Assembly: GCA_035764725.1 (NCBI GenBank)
Contig: DASTYT010000059.1
Location: 1-63,927 of the forward strand
Source: Candidatus Methylomirabilota bacterium
Lineage (GTDB): Bacteria; Methylomirabilota; Methylomirabilia; Rokubacteriales; CSP1-6
Length of the DNA stretch: 63,927 nucleotides
Direction: 5' to 3'
The notes under the pieces were generated by a model. The model searched no databases and was not told the DNA's origin. It saw only the letters and a program-made list of their open reading frames with translations. Position 1 is the first letter of the stretch. Every line of letters begins with the position of its first letter. Below, in pieces: positions 8,416 to 16,056 of this stretch. Both the position numbers and the translations under genes were made by a program.

Positions 8416-9720
8416 ATGGAGAAGTACGACTACTTCCGAGGGCTCCCCGAGGTCGGCATCGTCCCCCGCGCGCCCCACGCGGGGCCGCTGCTGCGTCACG
8501 TCTACGAGCAGGAGCACGGACGGGGCGGGTTCGCGGGCAAGGTGAGCCACACCTATCACCTCTATCCGCCCACGAACTGGATCGCCGAGGAGGCGCGGGT
8601 GCTGGACGGGGCCCGGTGGGCGCCGCTCTGGGAGTCGCCGATGCGCGCGGTGGGCGGCACCCATCACGCGCTGGAGGTCTACTCGCCTCCCATTCCAGGC
8701 GATGTCTATCGCGGCATGGCGCGGCTGGTCGCCAACGCCACCGTGGCGATGAACGTCACCGCCCCGCAGGCGTCCATGGACTACTTCTTCGAGCACCACT
8801 CCGCGACGTGCGTCTACTTCGTGCATCAGGGCGGAGGGACGCTCGAGACCACGTTCGGGCCGATCGAGTACCGGAAGGGCGACTTCCTCATCGTCCCCAA
8901 GGGCATCACGCACCGGTTCGCCATCGCCCCCGGCCCCCAGTACTACTGGATGTACGAGAGCTTTGCCGGCGATCCGGAGAAGGGCGAGGCCCCCACCACC
9001 GGCCGCTTCCTCACCCACAGCCAGAGCGACTACCGCTACCCGCGCACGCTCGACACGCGGAACGAGGCGGGCCGCTTCGAGATCGTCTCCAAGGTGGAGG
9101 GCGTCTACACGCGGCGCGTGCACGCCACCCACCCCTTCGACGCGGTGGGCTGGCGTGGCGACTATCTCCCGTACAAGCTCGCGGTCGAGGACGTGCGGCC
9201 GCTCACCGCCGACCGCTCCCACGTGCCGCCCTCCGGGCACACTGTGTTCAAGCTTCCGGGTTGCTACGTCTGTGTCTTCACGGTGCGCCGTGCAGAACGT
9301 GACGGCATGTGGGTGCCGTTCTTCCACAAGAACCTCGACTACCTCGAGACGCTCGGCTATCACTACGGCGACTTCTTCAGCGCCGGCGGCGTGGTGCAGC
9401 AGGGCATGGTGACGGTGCATCCGGTGGGGCTGCCGCACGGGCCCAAGCCCGGCTCGCTCAAGCCCTTCCTCGACGGCAAGCGCCCCGAGCAGTTCGACGA
9501 GGTCGGCATCATGGCCGACTTCACCAACCCCGCGAAGATCTCGGAGTTCGCGCTCGGCCTCTCGCGCCCCGGCTACATGGCCTCGTGGGGCGGCTACGTG
9601 AGCGAGCCGCGCTTCGGCTGGAGTCCCACGCGCCTCGACGAGGTGCGCGCGCTGGGCGAGCAGCTGGCGGACGCGCGAGACACGCTGCGGCCTCCGGGCG
9701 AGGAGGGCGCGGGCGGCTGA
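8416..9720 (+). CDS. hmgA: Homogentisate 1,2-dioxygenase-type cupin enzyme
   Basis: Predicted Fe(II) ring-cleavage dioxygenase opening homogentisate to maleylacetoacetate in tyrosine/phenylacetate breakdown; cytosolic. The 434 residues match the family's length. Iron-ligand candidates are H304 and E311 in FHKNLDYLE and H341 in GLPHGPKPG. The spacing (His to Glu of 7) is that of the bacterial/actinobacterial branch rather than the human form. Cupin features IEYRKGDFLIVPKGITHRF support the fold. The start has an AGGAGGAG ribosome site. The stop overlaps the next gene's ATG by one base. No fumarylacetoacetase or maleylacetoacetate isomerase lies nearby, so the symbol is by family and the true substrate could be a related hydroxylated aromatic. 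Confidence 0.75.
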   Translation: MEKYDYFRGLPEVGIVPRAPHAGPLLRHVYEQEHGRGGFAGKVSHTYHLYPPTNWIAEEARVLDGARWAPLWESPMRAVGGTHHALEVYSPPIPGDVYRGMARLVANATVAMNVTAPQASMDYFFEHHSATCVYFVHQGGGTLETTFGPIEYRKGDFLIVPKGITHRFAIAPGPQYYWMYESFAGDPEKGEAPTTGRFLTHSQSDYRYPRTLDTRNEAGRFEIVSKVEGVYTRRVHATHPFDAVGWRGDYLPYKLAVEDVRPLTADRSHVPPSGHTVFKLPGCYVCVFTVRRAERDGMWVPFFHKNLDYLETLGYHYGDFFSAGGVVQQGMVTVHPVGLPHGPKPGSLKPFLDGKRPEQFDEVGIMADFTNPAKISEFALGLSRPGYMASWGGYVSEPRFGWSPTRLDEVRALGEQLADARDTLRPPGEEGAGG

Positions 9721-10709
9721 TGCGCCTCGGCCTCTTCTCGGTCGTCGATCACTATCCCGCCGAGATGGGCCGGAGCACCGGCGAATTCTACGCGGAGCTG
9801 CTCGAGCAGGCGGAGGCCGCGGAGGAGTGGGGCTTCGACTCCTTCTGGGTGGCTGAGCATCACTTCCACGAGTACGGCGCGGTCCCGCGCCCGCCCATTC
9901 TCCTCTCCGCGGTGGCCCAGCGCACGCGCCGGATCCGCCTGGGCTCCGGGGTGGTGGTGCTGCCCTTCGACCATCCCCTCCGCGTGGCGGAGGACTACGC
10001 GATGGTGGACGTGCTGTCGGCCGGCCGCCTCAACTTGGGCGTCGGCTCGGGCTACCTCAAGCACGAGTATGCGGGCTTCGGTGTCGATCCCGAGGACAAG
10101 CGCGCGCGCTTCGACGAGGCCCTCGAGGTGCTGCTGCGCGCGTGGACGGGCGAGCGCGTGTCGTACGCGGGGGCCCACGTCGAGGTGCACGACGTGCGGC
10201 TCAATGTGCTGCCCGTGCAAGAGCCGCGGCCGCCGGTGTGGGTCGCCACGCTGCGCACCGACGGCGGCGCGCGGGTGGGCGCCCGACGCCTCCCCGCCAT
10301 GTTCATCCCCTACGCCTCCGCGGAGACGCTGCCGCAGATGACGGCCGGCCTTCGTGACTATCGCGCGGCGTTCGTGGCCGCGGGCGGGCGCCTCGAGGAC
10401 GCCACCGCGCCGTTCGGCTTCCACACCTACTGCGCGGAGTCCACCGCGGACGCGCGCGCGGAGGCGCGGCCCCACATGGAGCGCTACGTGCGCACACGGC
10501 TCTATGCGGTGCAGCGCTCGTTCGAGACCCTGCTCGAGCAGGACGTGGTCGCCATCGGCGATCCGGACGAGATCCTGCGCGTGGCCCGCCGCTACGAGGC
10601 CGCCGGCTTCACCCACTTCCTCGCCATCGCCAACTTCGGAGGGCTCCCGCACAAGCGGGTGCTGCGCTCGATGGAGCTGATGGCCCGCCACGTCCTGCCA
10701 CGACTCTGA
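9720..10709 (+). CDS. LLM-class (luciferase-like) flavin-dependent oxidoreductase
   Basis: Single-component-type luciferase-like monooxygenase of 329 residues, predicted to use F420H2 or reduced FMN to oxidise an organic substrate. The TIM-barrel opening MRLGLFSVVDHYPAEMG, the WVAEHHF block near residue 44 and the LGVGSGY motif near residue 104-110 are characteristic. The start is chosen at the ATG that overlaps the preceding stop (TGATG), which implies translational coupling to the homogentisate-dioxygenase-like gene. The longer open frame upstream runs through that gene and is spurious. It probably acts on the same aromatic or side-chain substrate pool as its neighbours, but this is an inference from context. 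Confidence 0.85.
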   Translation: MRLGLFSVVDHYPAEMGRSTGEFYAELLEQAEAAEEWGFDSFWVAEHHFHEYGAVPRPPILLSAVAQRTRRIRLGSGVVVLPFDHPLRVAEDYAMVDVLSAGRLNLGVGSGYLKHEYAGFGVDPEDKRARFDEALEVLLRAWTGERVSYAGAHVEVHDVRLNVLPVQEPRPPVWVATLRTDGGARVGARRLPAMFIPYASAETLPQMTAGLRDYRAAFVAAGGRLEDATAPFGFHTYCAESTADARAEARPHMERYVRTRLYAVQRSFETLLEQDVVAIGDPDEILRVARRYEAAGFTHFLAIANFGGLPHKRVLRSMELMARHVLPRL

Positions 10710-10789
10710 GCTGCGGGACCCCGCGGAGCATCGACGCTGGCGGGCTCACGCTGCGCCTGCACGAGTGGGGCCGCGCGGGCGAGCCGCCG

Positions 10790-11530
10790 GTGCTCCTGCT
10801 GCACTCCATTGCCGCGCACGGCCACTGGTGGGATGGCGTGGCGCCGCGCCTCGCCGAGCGCGCCCACGTGGTGGCGCTGGACTTCCGCGGCCACGGCGGC
10901 AGCGCGTGGGCGCCCGACGGTGCCTACCCGTTCGCCGACTACGTCGCCGACGCGCTGGCCGCCCTCGGCGCGCTGAGCTGGCGCGCGCCCCTCGTGATCG
11001 GGCACTCGCTGGGCGGCTACGTCGCGGCCCTCGTCGCCGCGCGTCATCCCATGAAGGTGGGCGCGGTCGTGATCGCCGACATGCTGACGGGGTGGAGCGA
11101 CGAGATGGCGGCGCGCGCCCGCCGGCAGGCCGAGCGGCCGGCCGCGACGTTCCCCAGCGCCGCCGCGGCCGCCGCCGCCTTTCGCCTCGCCCCGCCCGAG
11201 ACGCGCGCGTCCGCGGCGACGCTGGCGCATCTGGCCGAGGCCGGCGTCGTGGAGCGGCGGCCGGGCCAGTGGGAGTGGGCGTTCGACCGTCGCGTGCTCC
11301 TGCATCCCCCCATCGACCCGTGGCCGTTCCTCGGCAGCGTGCTCTGCCCCGCCCTCGTCGTGCGCGGCGAGGGCAGCGCGCTGATGAGCCGCGACCAGAT
11401 GCTGCGCGTGGCCGCGTCGGTGCGGCAGGGCCGCTTCACCGAGGTGAAGGGGGCCTATCACCACCTGGTGCTCGACGATCCCGCCGCCTTCGCCGACGTC
11501 GTCACGGGCTGGGCGCCGATCCGGGGTTGA
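10790..11530 (+). CDS. Alpha/beta hydrolase; coding sequence probably extends upstream of the first standard start
   Basis: Serine hydrolase of the alpha/beta fold. The nucleophile elbow is GHSLGGY, an oxyanion-type HS follows VLLLHSIAAHG, and the catalytic His is likely in AYHHLVLDDP near the end. The first ATG/GTG/TTG is GTG 10790, but it already sits inside beta-strand 3 of the fold. The frame stays open upstream and encodes GGLTLRLHEWGRAGEPP, the usual beginning of these hydrolases. A start near CTG 10706, overlapping the previous stop, would restore a full-length protein of about 274 residues. The gene lies between a flavin monooxygenase and a gentisate dioxygenase, so it may hydrolyse a ring-cleavage product or an ester in that pathway. 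Confidence 0.75.
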   Translation: MLLLHSIAAHGHWWDGVAPRLAERAHVVALDFRGHGGSAWAPDGAYPFADYVADALAALGALSWRAPLVIGHSLGGYVAALVAARHPMKVGAVVIADMLTGWSDEMAARARRQAERPAATFPSAAAAAAAFRLAPPETRASAATLAHLAEAGVVERRPGQWEWAFDRRVLLHPPIDPWPFLGSVLCPALVVRGEGSALMSRDQMLRVAASVRQGRFTEVKGAYHHLVLDDPAAFADVVTGWAPIRG

Positions 11531-11559
11531 TCGACCCCGCTCGGCGCCGGTGCTATCAT
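11531..11559 (+). promoter_or_regulatory. Promoter TCGACC-N17-TGC/TATCAT, 10 nt before the gentisate dioxygenase start
   Basis: A -35-like TCGACC (11531-11536), 17 bp spacer and TATCAT (11554-11559) preceded by TGC form a good extended -10 promoter. Only 10 nt separate the -10 box from the ATG and they contain no Shine-Dalgarno sequence, so transcription would begin at or within a few bases of the start codon. Confidence 0.5.
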
Positions 11560-11569
11560 CGCTCGCACC

Positions 11570-12613
11570 ATGACGCTCAAGGCCCGGGACGAGAATCTCC
11601 CCGCCGCCTACTCGGACAGCCTCGAGCGCCTGGCGGTGGCGCCGCTGTGGACGGCGTTGCACGCGCTCCTGCCCGGCGAGCGCGAGAGCCGCGTGGTGGC
11701 GCATCGTTGGCGCTGGGCGGAGCTGCGCGGGCCGCTGCTGGAGGCGGCGCGCCTGGTCCCGATGGAGCAGGCGGAGCGGCGCGTCCTCGTCCTGCGCAAC
11801 CCCGGGCTCGGCGGCGCCTACGGCGCCACCGCCACGCTGTTCGCCGGGCTACAGATCATCCTGCCGGGCGAGGCGGCCCCCAGCCATCACCACACGCCGG
11901 CGGCATTGCGCCTCATCGTGGAGGGGCGGGGCGCCTTCACCACCGTGGAGGGCGTGCGGTGCGACATGGAGCCCGGCGATCTGATCATCACGCCGCCCAT
12001 GTGCTGGCACGATCACGGTCACGAGGGCTCCGAGCCGGTGATCTGGCTCGACGGGCTGGACATCCCGATGGTGCGGGCCTTCGAGGCCGCGTGGGCGTCG
12101 AAGATGCGGCCGGCGGAGCCGCCCGCAATCGGCCATGACTCCTCGCAGGACGAGCTCACCGCGGCCGGCCTCGTGCCTCGTGACTCGCGCTACCCCGACA
12201 CGGGCTATCCGCAGGTGCGCTGGCCCTGGCGCACAGTGCGCGCGGCGCTCGCCCGGATGGCGGAGTCCGCGCCCCTCGACTCACGGGTGTCCCTTCGTTA
12301 CGTCAATCCGACCACGGGGCGCCCGCCGCTGCCCACCATGGGCTGTGAGGCGCACTGGGTTCGCCCCGGCGAGCGCACCCGCGCCACGCGGCGCACCACG
12401 AGCGCGGTGTACCACGCCATCGAGGGGCGGGGCGAAAGCCGCGTCGGCGATGCCGTCCTCACGTGGGAGGCGGGCGACTGCTTCGTGGCCCCGCCGTGGC
12501 AGTGGATCGAGCACCGGAATGGCACCGGCGCGCCCGCCTGTCTGTTCCATTTCGACGATGAGCCCGCCGTCCGTGCGCTCGGGCTCTGGCGAGAGGAAAT
12601 CAGCGCCCGGTAA
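11570..12613 (+). CDS. Gentisate 1,2-dioxygenase (bicupin)
   Basis: Predicted Fe(II) dioxygenase cleaving gentisate (2,5-dihydroxybenzoate) to maleylpyruvate. The 347 residues hold two cupin domains. The N-terminal one carries the metal site: the HHH run at residues 106-108 in PSHHHTPAALR and the later WHDHGHE. The C-terminal one has WEAGDCFVAPPW and WIEHRNG. LFAGLQIILPGE and GDLIITPPMCWHDHG are typical of the family. It has its own promoter-like sequence and is convergent with the GSP17M-like gene. Together with the homogentisate-dioxygenase-like gene 3 kb upstream it points to catabolism of para-hydroxylated aromatics. A related substrate such as 1-hydroxy-2-naphthoate or salicylate cannot be excluded. 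Confidence 0.85.
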   Translation: MTLKARDENLPAAYSDSLERLAVAPLWTALHALLPGERESRVVAHRWRWAELRGPLLEAARLVPMEQAERRVLVLRNPGLGGAYGATATLFAGLQIILPGEAAPSHHHTPAALRLIVEGRGAFTTVEGVRCDMEPGDLIITPPMCWHDHGHEGSEPVIWLDGLDIPMVRAFEAAWASKMRPAEPPAIGHDSSQDELTAAGLVPRDSRYPDTGYPQVRWPWRTVRAALARMAESAPLDSRVSLRYVNPTTGRPPLPTMGCEAHWVRPGERTRATRRTTSAVYHAIEGRGESRVGDAVLTWEAGDCFVAPPWQWIEHRNGTGAPACLFHFDDEPAVRALGLWREEISAR

Positions 12614-12670
12614 GCCGCGCACCGCCCGTTGACCTGGCTCGCGCGGCATACCGGGCACGTGCTCGGCTAG

Positions 12671-13201
12671 CTAGATGCGGCGCCCGTAGACGTGCTCGCC
12701 GTGGCTGTTCTTCCACTCCTGCTCGAAGTACTCGGCGTCATCGTCGGTGCGGGGATTGACCCCGAGCACGATGCCCCCTTCGGACAGGCCACTCTGGTAG
12801 TGCCGTGCGCGCTCCTCCGGTATCCCTGCGCCGACGAGTGCTCCGATGGCTCCGCCGGCCACGCTTCCCGCGCCCGCGCCGGCAAGGGCGGCGGCGATGG
12901 GCCCTGCCACGACCAGGCCGACACCGGGGATCGCGATGGTAGCCGCCGCCACGACCGCCGCGATCACTCCGCCGGTGACCGCGCCCACGCCCGCACCCAC
13001 GCCCGCCCCTTCGAGCGCCTTCGTCCCGAGCTCGCTCTTCGGAGCGTTGCCGTCGGCGAAGTACTTCTTCCGCGTCTCGTCCGTCATCAGCACGTTGAGG
13101 TCATCCCTCTGATAGCCCCGCCCCTCGAGCGCCTGATAGGCACGCTCGGCGCTGTCACGGTCCCGGAACAATCCCGTCACGAGTCGATCCTGTTCGGCCA
13201 T
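12671..13201 (-). CDS. General stress protein 17M-like protein with glycine-zipper segment
   Basis: Protein of 176 residues. The N-terminus (VTGLFRDRDSAERAYQALEGRGY) matches the small alpha/beta domain found in general stress protein 17M/YflT-like proteins. Residues about 63-130 are a long Gly/Ala-rich hydrophobic region with repeated GxxxG spacing, as in glycine-zipper proteins that insert in or coat membranes. The C-terminal part returns to a soluble SGLSEGGIVLGVNPRTDDD segment. It is divergent from the large catalase gene, with 133 bp between their starts, fitting a shared stress response. A GGAGG ribosome site precedes the ATG. Biochemical role is unknown. Confidence 0.7.
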   Translation of the reverse strand: MAEQDRLVTGLFRDRDSAERAYQALEGRGYQRDDLNVLMTDETRKKYFADGNAPKSELGTKALEGAGVGAGVGAVTGGVIAAVVAAATIAIPGVGLVVAGPIAAALAGAGAGSVAGGAIGALVGAGIPEERARHYQSGLSEGGIVLGVNPRTDDDAEYFEQEWKNSHGEHVYGRRI

Positions 13202-13334
13202 TTTGCTGAGTCCTCCGCATCAGATTTGAACTGGTGACGAATTAGAAGAGCAATAAGCGTACCGGCATGGCATAGCCCTTGCCGCATGAGAGGACGCCCG
13301 CCCCACGGGCGAATCTTTCAAGGGGAGCGGAACC

Positions 13335-15533
13335 GTGGCCAATGACAAGCGGCGCAACAAAAGGGTGACGGACAAGGCCAGCAACGGCCAGGCTCGGCGG
13401 AGCAACGGCAAGCCATCCTCGAGCGAGAAGATCGACGCACTCGACGCATTCCGCGAGGACGGGACGGAGGCGCGTCTCACCACCGATCAGGCCGTCCCCA
13501 TCAACGACGACCAGAACAGCCTGAAAGCGGGTGCCCGGGGCCCGTCCCTGCTCGAAGACTTCATACTTCGCGAGAAGATCACCCACTTCGACCACGAGCG
13601 GATCCCCGAGCGCGTAGTACACGCTCGGGGCGCTGCCGCGCATGGCGTGTTCAAGGTCTACAAGCCGCTCGGCCGCCTCACCCGGGCTGCCTTCCTCCAG
13701 GACCCCGCCAAGGAGACGCCGGTGTTCGTGCGCTTCTCCACGGTGGCCGGCTCGCGCGGCTCGACCGACCTCGCCCGCGACGTCCGAGGCTTCGCGGTGA
13801 AGTTCTACACCGAGGAGGGGAATTTCGATCTCGTGGGAAACAATATCCCGGTCTTCTTCATCCAGGACGCGGTGAAGTTCCCCGATCTCGTCCACGCGGT
13901 GAAGCCGGAGCCGCACAACGAGATCCCCCAGGCCGCCTCCGCCCACGACACCTTCTGGGACTTCATCTCGCTGATGCCCGAGTCCATGCACATGATCATG
14001 TGGGTCATGTCGGACCGCGCCATCCCGCGGAGCCTGCGGATGATGGAGGGGTTCGGCGTCCACACCTTCCGACTCGTGAACGAGCGGGGCGAGGCGCGCT
14101 TCGTGAAGTTTCACTGGAAGCCGCTCCTGGGCGTGCATTCGGTCCTGTGGGACGAGGCGCTCAAGATCTCGGGCAAAGACCCCGACTTCCACCGGCGCGA
14201 CCTCTGGGAGGCCATCGAGTCCGGCACCTTCCCCGAATGGGAGCTGGGCCTCCAGATGATCGAGGAGAAGGACGAGGACGCGTTCGACTTCGACCTTCTC
14301 GATCCCACCAAGATCGTGCCCGAGGAGCTGGTGCCGGTGCAACGCGTTGGACGGCTCACCCTCAACCGCAACCCTGACAACTTCTTCGCCGAGACCGAGC
14401 AGGTGGCCTTCCATCCCGGTCACGTTGTACCCGGCATCGACTTCACCGACGACCCCCTGCTCCAGGGCCGGCTCTTCTCCTATACCGATACCCAGCTCCT
14501 CCGCCTCGGCGGCCCCAACTTCCACGAGATCCCCATCAACCGGCCTGTCTCCCCCGTGCACAACAACCAGCGCGACGGGCTCATGCGCCAGACCATCAGC
14601 GTGTCGCGTGCGGCCTACCATCCCAATTCGATCGGGGGCGGCTGCCCCGTGCAAGTCGGGGGGCGCGACGGCGGCTTCGTCAGCCACTCCATCCCGATCA
14701 GCGCGCCCAAGCTCCGGCAGCGGGGCGAGAAGTTTTTCGATCACTTCAGCCAGGCCACACTGTTCTGGGTGAGCCAGTCGGACCCCGAGAAGGACCATAT
14801 CGTGAGCGCGCTGCAGTTCGAGCTGGGAAAGCTCGAGCGGCCCGCAATCCGGGAGCGCATGGTGGGCATGCTGACGCTCGTGGACGAGGGGCTGGCCAAC
14901 CGCGTGGGCGAGGGGCTCGGGGTGAAGCCCCAGCGGCCGGACGGCCCGCTCAACCTGAGCGTGCCCGCCGACGGCGACCCCGAGGCCTATCAGCCGCGGC
15001 GCGCCAAGGCGCCGGCGCGGCCCTCCCCCGCCCTCAGCATGGCCAATACCGTGAAAGACACCGCCAAGTCACGAAAGGTGGCCATACTCGCCGCCGACGG
15101 TGTGGACGATGCCGCGGTGGCGACGATGAGTCGGCTCCTCACCGCCGCAGGCGCGGTGCCCAAGGTGATCGGCCCCCGGCTCGGCGCGCTCAAAGGCGCG
15201 CGCGGCGGCACGGTGCCGGTGGACATGAGCCTCGCCACCGTGGGCTCCGTGCTCTTCGATGCGGTGTACGTGCCAGGCGGCCCGCAGAGCGTGGCCGCGC
15301 TTCGGGAGGACGCCATGGCCGTGCTCTTCGTCCGCGAGGCCTACAAGCATTGCAAGGCTCTGGCGGCCACCGGGGTGGGTGCGGAGCTCCTGCCCCCGGC
15401 GCGCTCGGCCGACGAGGCGATCGTCGTGGGCGAGGACGCGCAGGTGGCCAAGCTCGCGCCCGACTTCATCCGCGCCATCGGCCGCCACCGGAACTGGGCC
15501 CGGGAGGCGGCGGGCCGGCGCGTCCCCGCCTGA
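13335..15533 (+). CDS. katE: Large-subunit monofunctional catalase (HPII type) with C-terminal DJ-1/PfpI-like domain
   Basis: Heme catalase of 732 residues that disproportionates H2O2. Key residues line up with E. coli HPII at a constant offset of 32: catalytic H96 (RVVHARG), N169 (VGNN), proximal heme ligand Y383 (FSYTDTQ) and H360, the His that cross-links to that Tyr in HPII. These imply the large heme-d-type clade. After about residue 575 a flavodoxin-like C-terminal domain begins ([23 protein letters not shown]), as in HPII. The start is GTG 13335 with AGGGGAG upstream. The N-terminus is a polar, Lys/Arg-rich tail. Cytosolic. Confidence 0.93.
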   Translation: MANDKRRNKRVTDKASNGQARRSNGKPSSSEKIDALDAFREDGTEARLTTDQAVPINDDQNSLKAGARGPSLLEDFILREKITHFDHERIPERVVHARGAAAHGVFKVYKPLGRLTRAAFLQDPAKETPVFVRFSTVAGSRGSTDLARDVRGFAVKFYTEEGNFDLVGNNIPVFFIQDAVKFPDLVHAVKPEPHNEIPQAASAHDTFWDFISLMPESMHMIMWVMSDRAIPRSLRMMEGFGVHTFRLVNERGEARFVKFHWKPLLGVHSVLWDEALKISGKDPDFHRRDLWEAIESGTFPEWELGLQMIEEKDEDAFDFDLLDPTKIVPEELVPVQRVGRLTLNRNPDNFFAETEQVAFHPGHVVPGIDFTDDPLLQGRLFSYTDTQLLRLGGPNFHEIPINRPVSPVHNNQRDGLMRQTISVSRAAYHPNSIGGGCPVQVGGRDGGFVSHSIPISAPKLRQRGEKFFDHFSQATLFWVSQSDPEKDHIVSALQFELGKLERPAIRERMVGMLTLVDEGLANRVGEGLGVKPQRPDGPLNLSVPADGDPEAYQPRRAKAPARPSPALSMANTVKDTAKSRKVAILAADGVDDAAVATMSRLLTAAGAVPKVIGPRLGALKGARGGTVPVDMSLATVGSVLFDAVYVPGGPQSVAALREDAMAVLFVREAYKHCKALAATGVGAELLPPARSADEAIVVGEDAQVAKLAPDFIRAIGRHRNWAREAAGRRVPA

Positions 15534-15583
15534 CGCGCCGGGGGCGCCGCCCACCGTCCGCGCTTTGCCCACTTTTTCAGGGC

Positions 15584-15991
15584 TTAGTCGCGGGTCAGCG
15601 CGGCGGCGCCGCCGCCCGATAGCACCGAGGCGATGGTCACCCCTGCCAGTGTCAGCACGTACTCGTAGCCCGCCGCCTGCGCCTTGCCGTCCACGAGCAC
15701 GCCGTGGATGAAGAAGCCCTCGTGGAGATGCACGAAGACCAGCGCGCCCAGCACCACGACGAGATTCACAAGCGCGGCGAGGCGCGTCCAGAGTCCCAGG
15801 ATCATCATGAGCCCGCCCACTCCGTGCGCGATGATGGTGAACCACGCCGCCACCGCGGGCAGCGGCACTCCCAGCTTGCCGCTGAAGGCCGCGAACCCGG
15901 TCGGGGTGTACTCGAACAGCGCCAGATAGGCGTGCATGACGAAGATCGCGCCAAGCACGATCCTCAGGACGGTCGGGCCATAGGCTTTCAT
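15584..15991 (-). CDS. DoxX-family membrane protein
   Basis: Small integral membrane protein of 135 residues with about four transmembrane helices. Family-like features are RIVLGAIFVMHAYLALFEYTPTGFA at the start and the HGVGGLMMILGLWTRLAAL helix pair. The start is placed at ATG 15991 because GGGGAGGA precedes it by 6 nt; a longer frame to 16054 has no such support. DoxX-like proteins are linked to quinone or thiosulfate oxidation and to oxidative stress modules in some bacteria, but the activity here is unproven. The stop lies 50 bp from the catalase stop (convergent), and the start is divergent from the hybrid histidine kinase with 65 bp between them. Confidence 0.8.
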   Translation of the reverse strand: MKAYGPTVLRIVLGAIFVMHAYLALFEYTPTGFAAFSGKLGVPLPAVAAWFTIIAHGVGGLMMILGLWTRLAALVNLVVVLGALVFVHLHEGFFIHGVLVDGKAQAAGYEYVLTLAGVTIASVLSGGGAAALTRD

Positions 15992-16039
15992 GGGGGCATC
16001 CTCCCCTGAAGGTGCGCTGCTTGCATGGGCTGGACGGCT

Positions 16040-16048
16040 TGGTACCAT
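16040..16048 (+). promoter_or_regulatory. Extended -10 (TGGTACCAT) 8 nt before the kinase start
   Basis: TGG-TACCAT followed by 8 nt and ATG at 16057, with no Shine-Dalgarno in the gap. It supports ATG 16057 as the start and a leaderless transcript. Confidence 0.4.
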
Positions 16049-16056
16049 CTGCACCC

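Noticed and set aside
12614..12647. Inverted repeat GCCGCGC / GCGCGGC between gentisate dioxygenase and the GSP17M-like gene as a terminator
   Set aside because: Loop is 20 nt and there is no T-run on either side; in DNA this GC-rich such pairs arise by chance.
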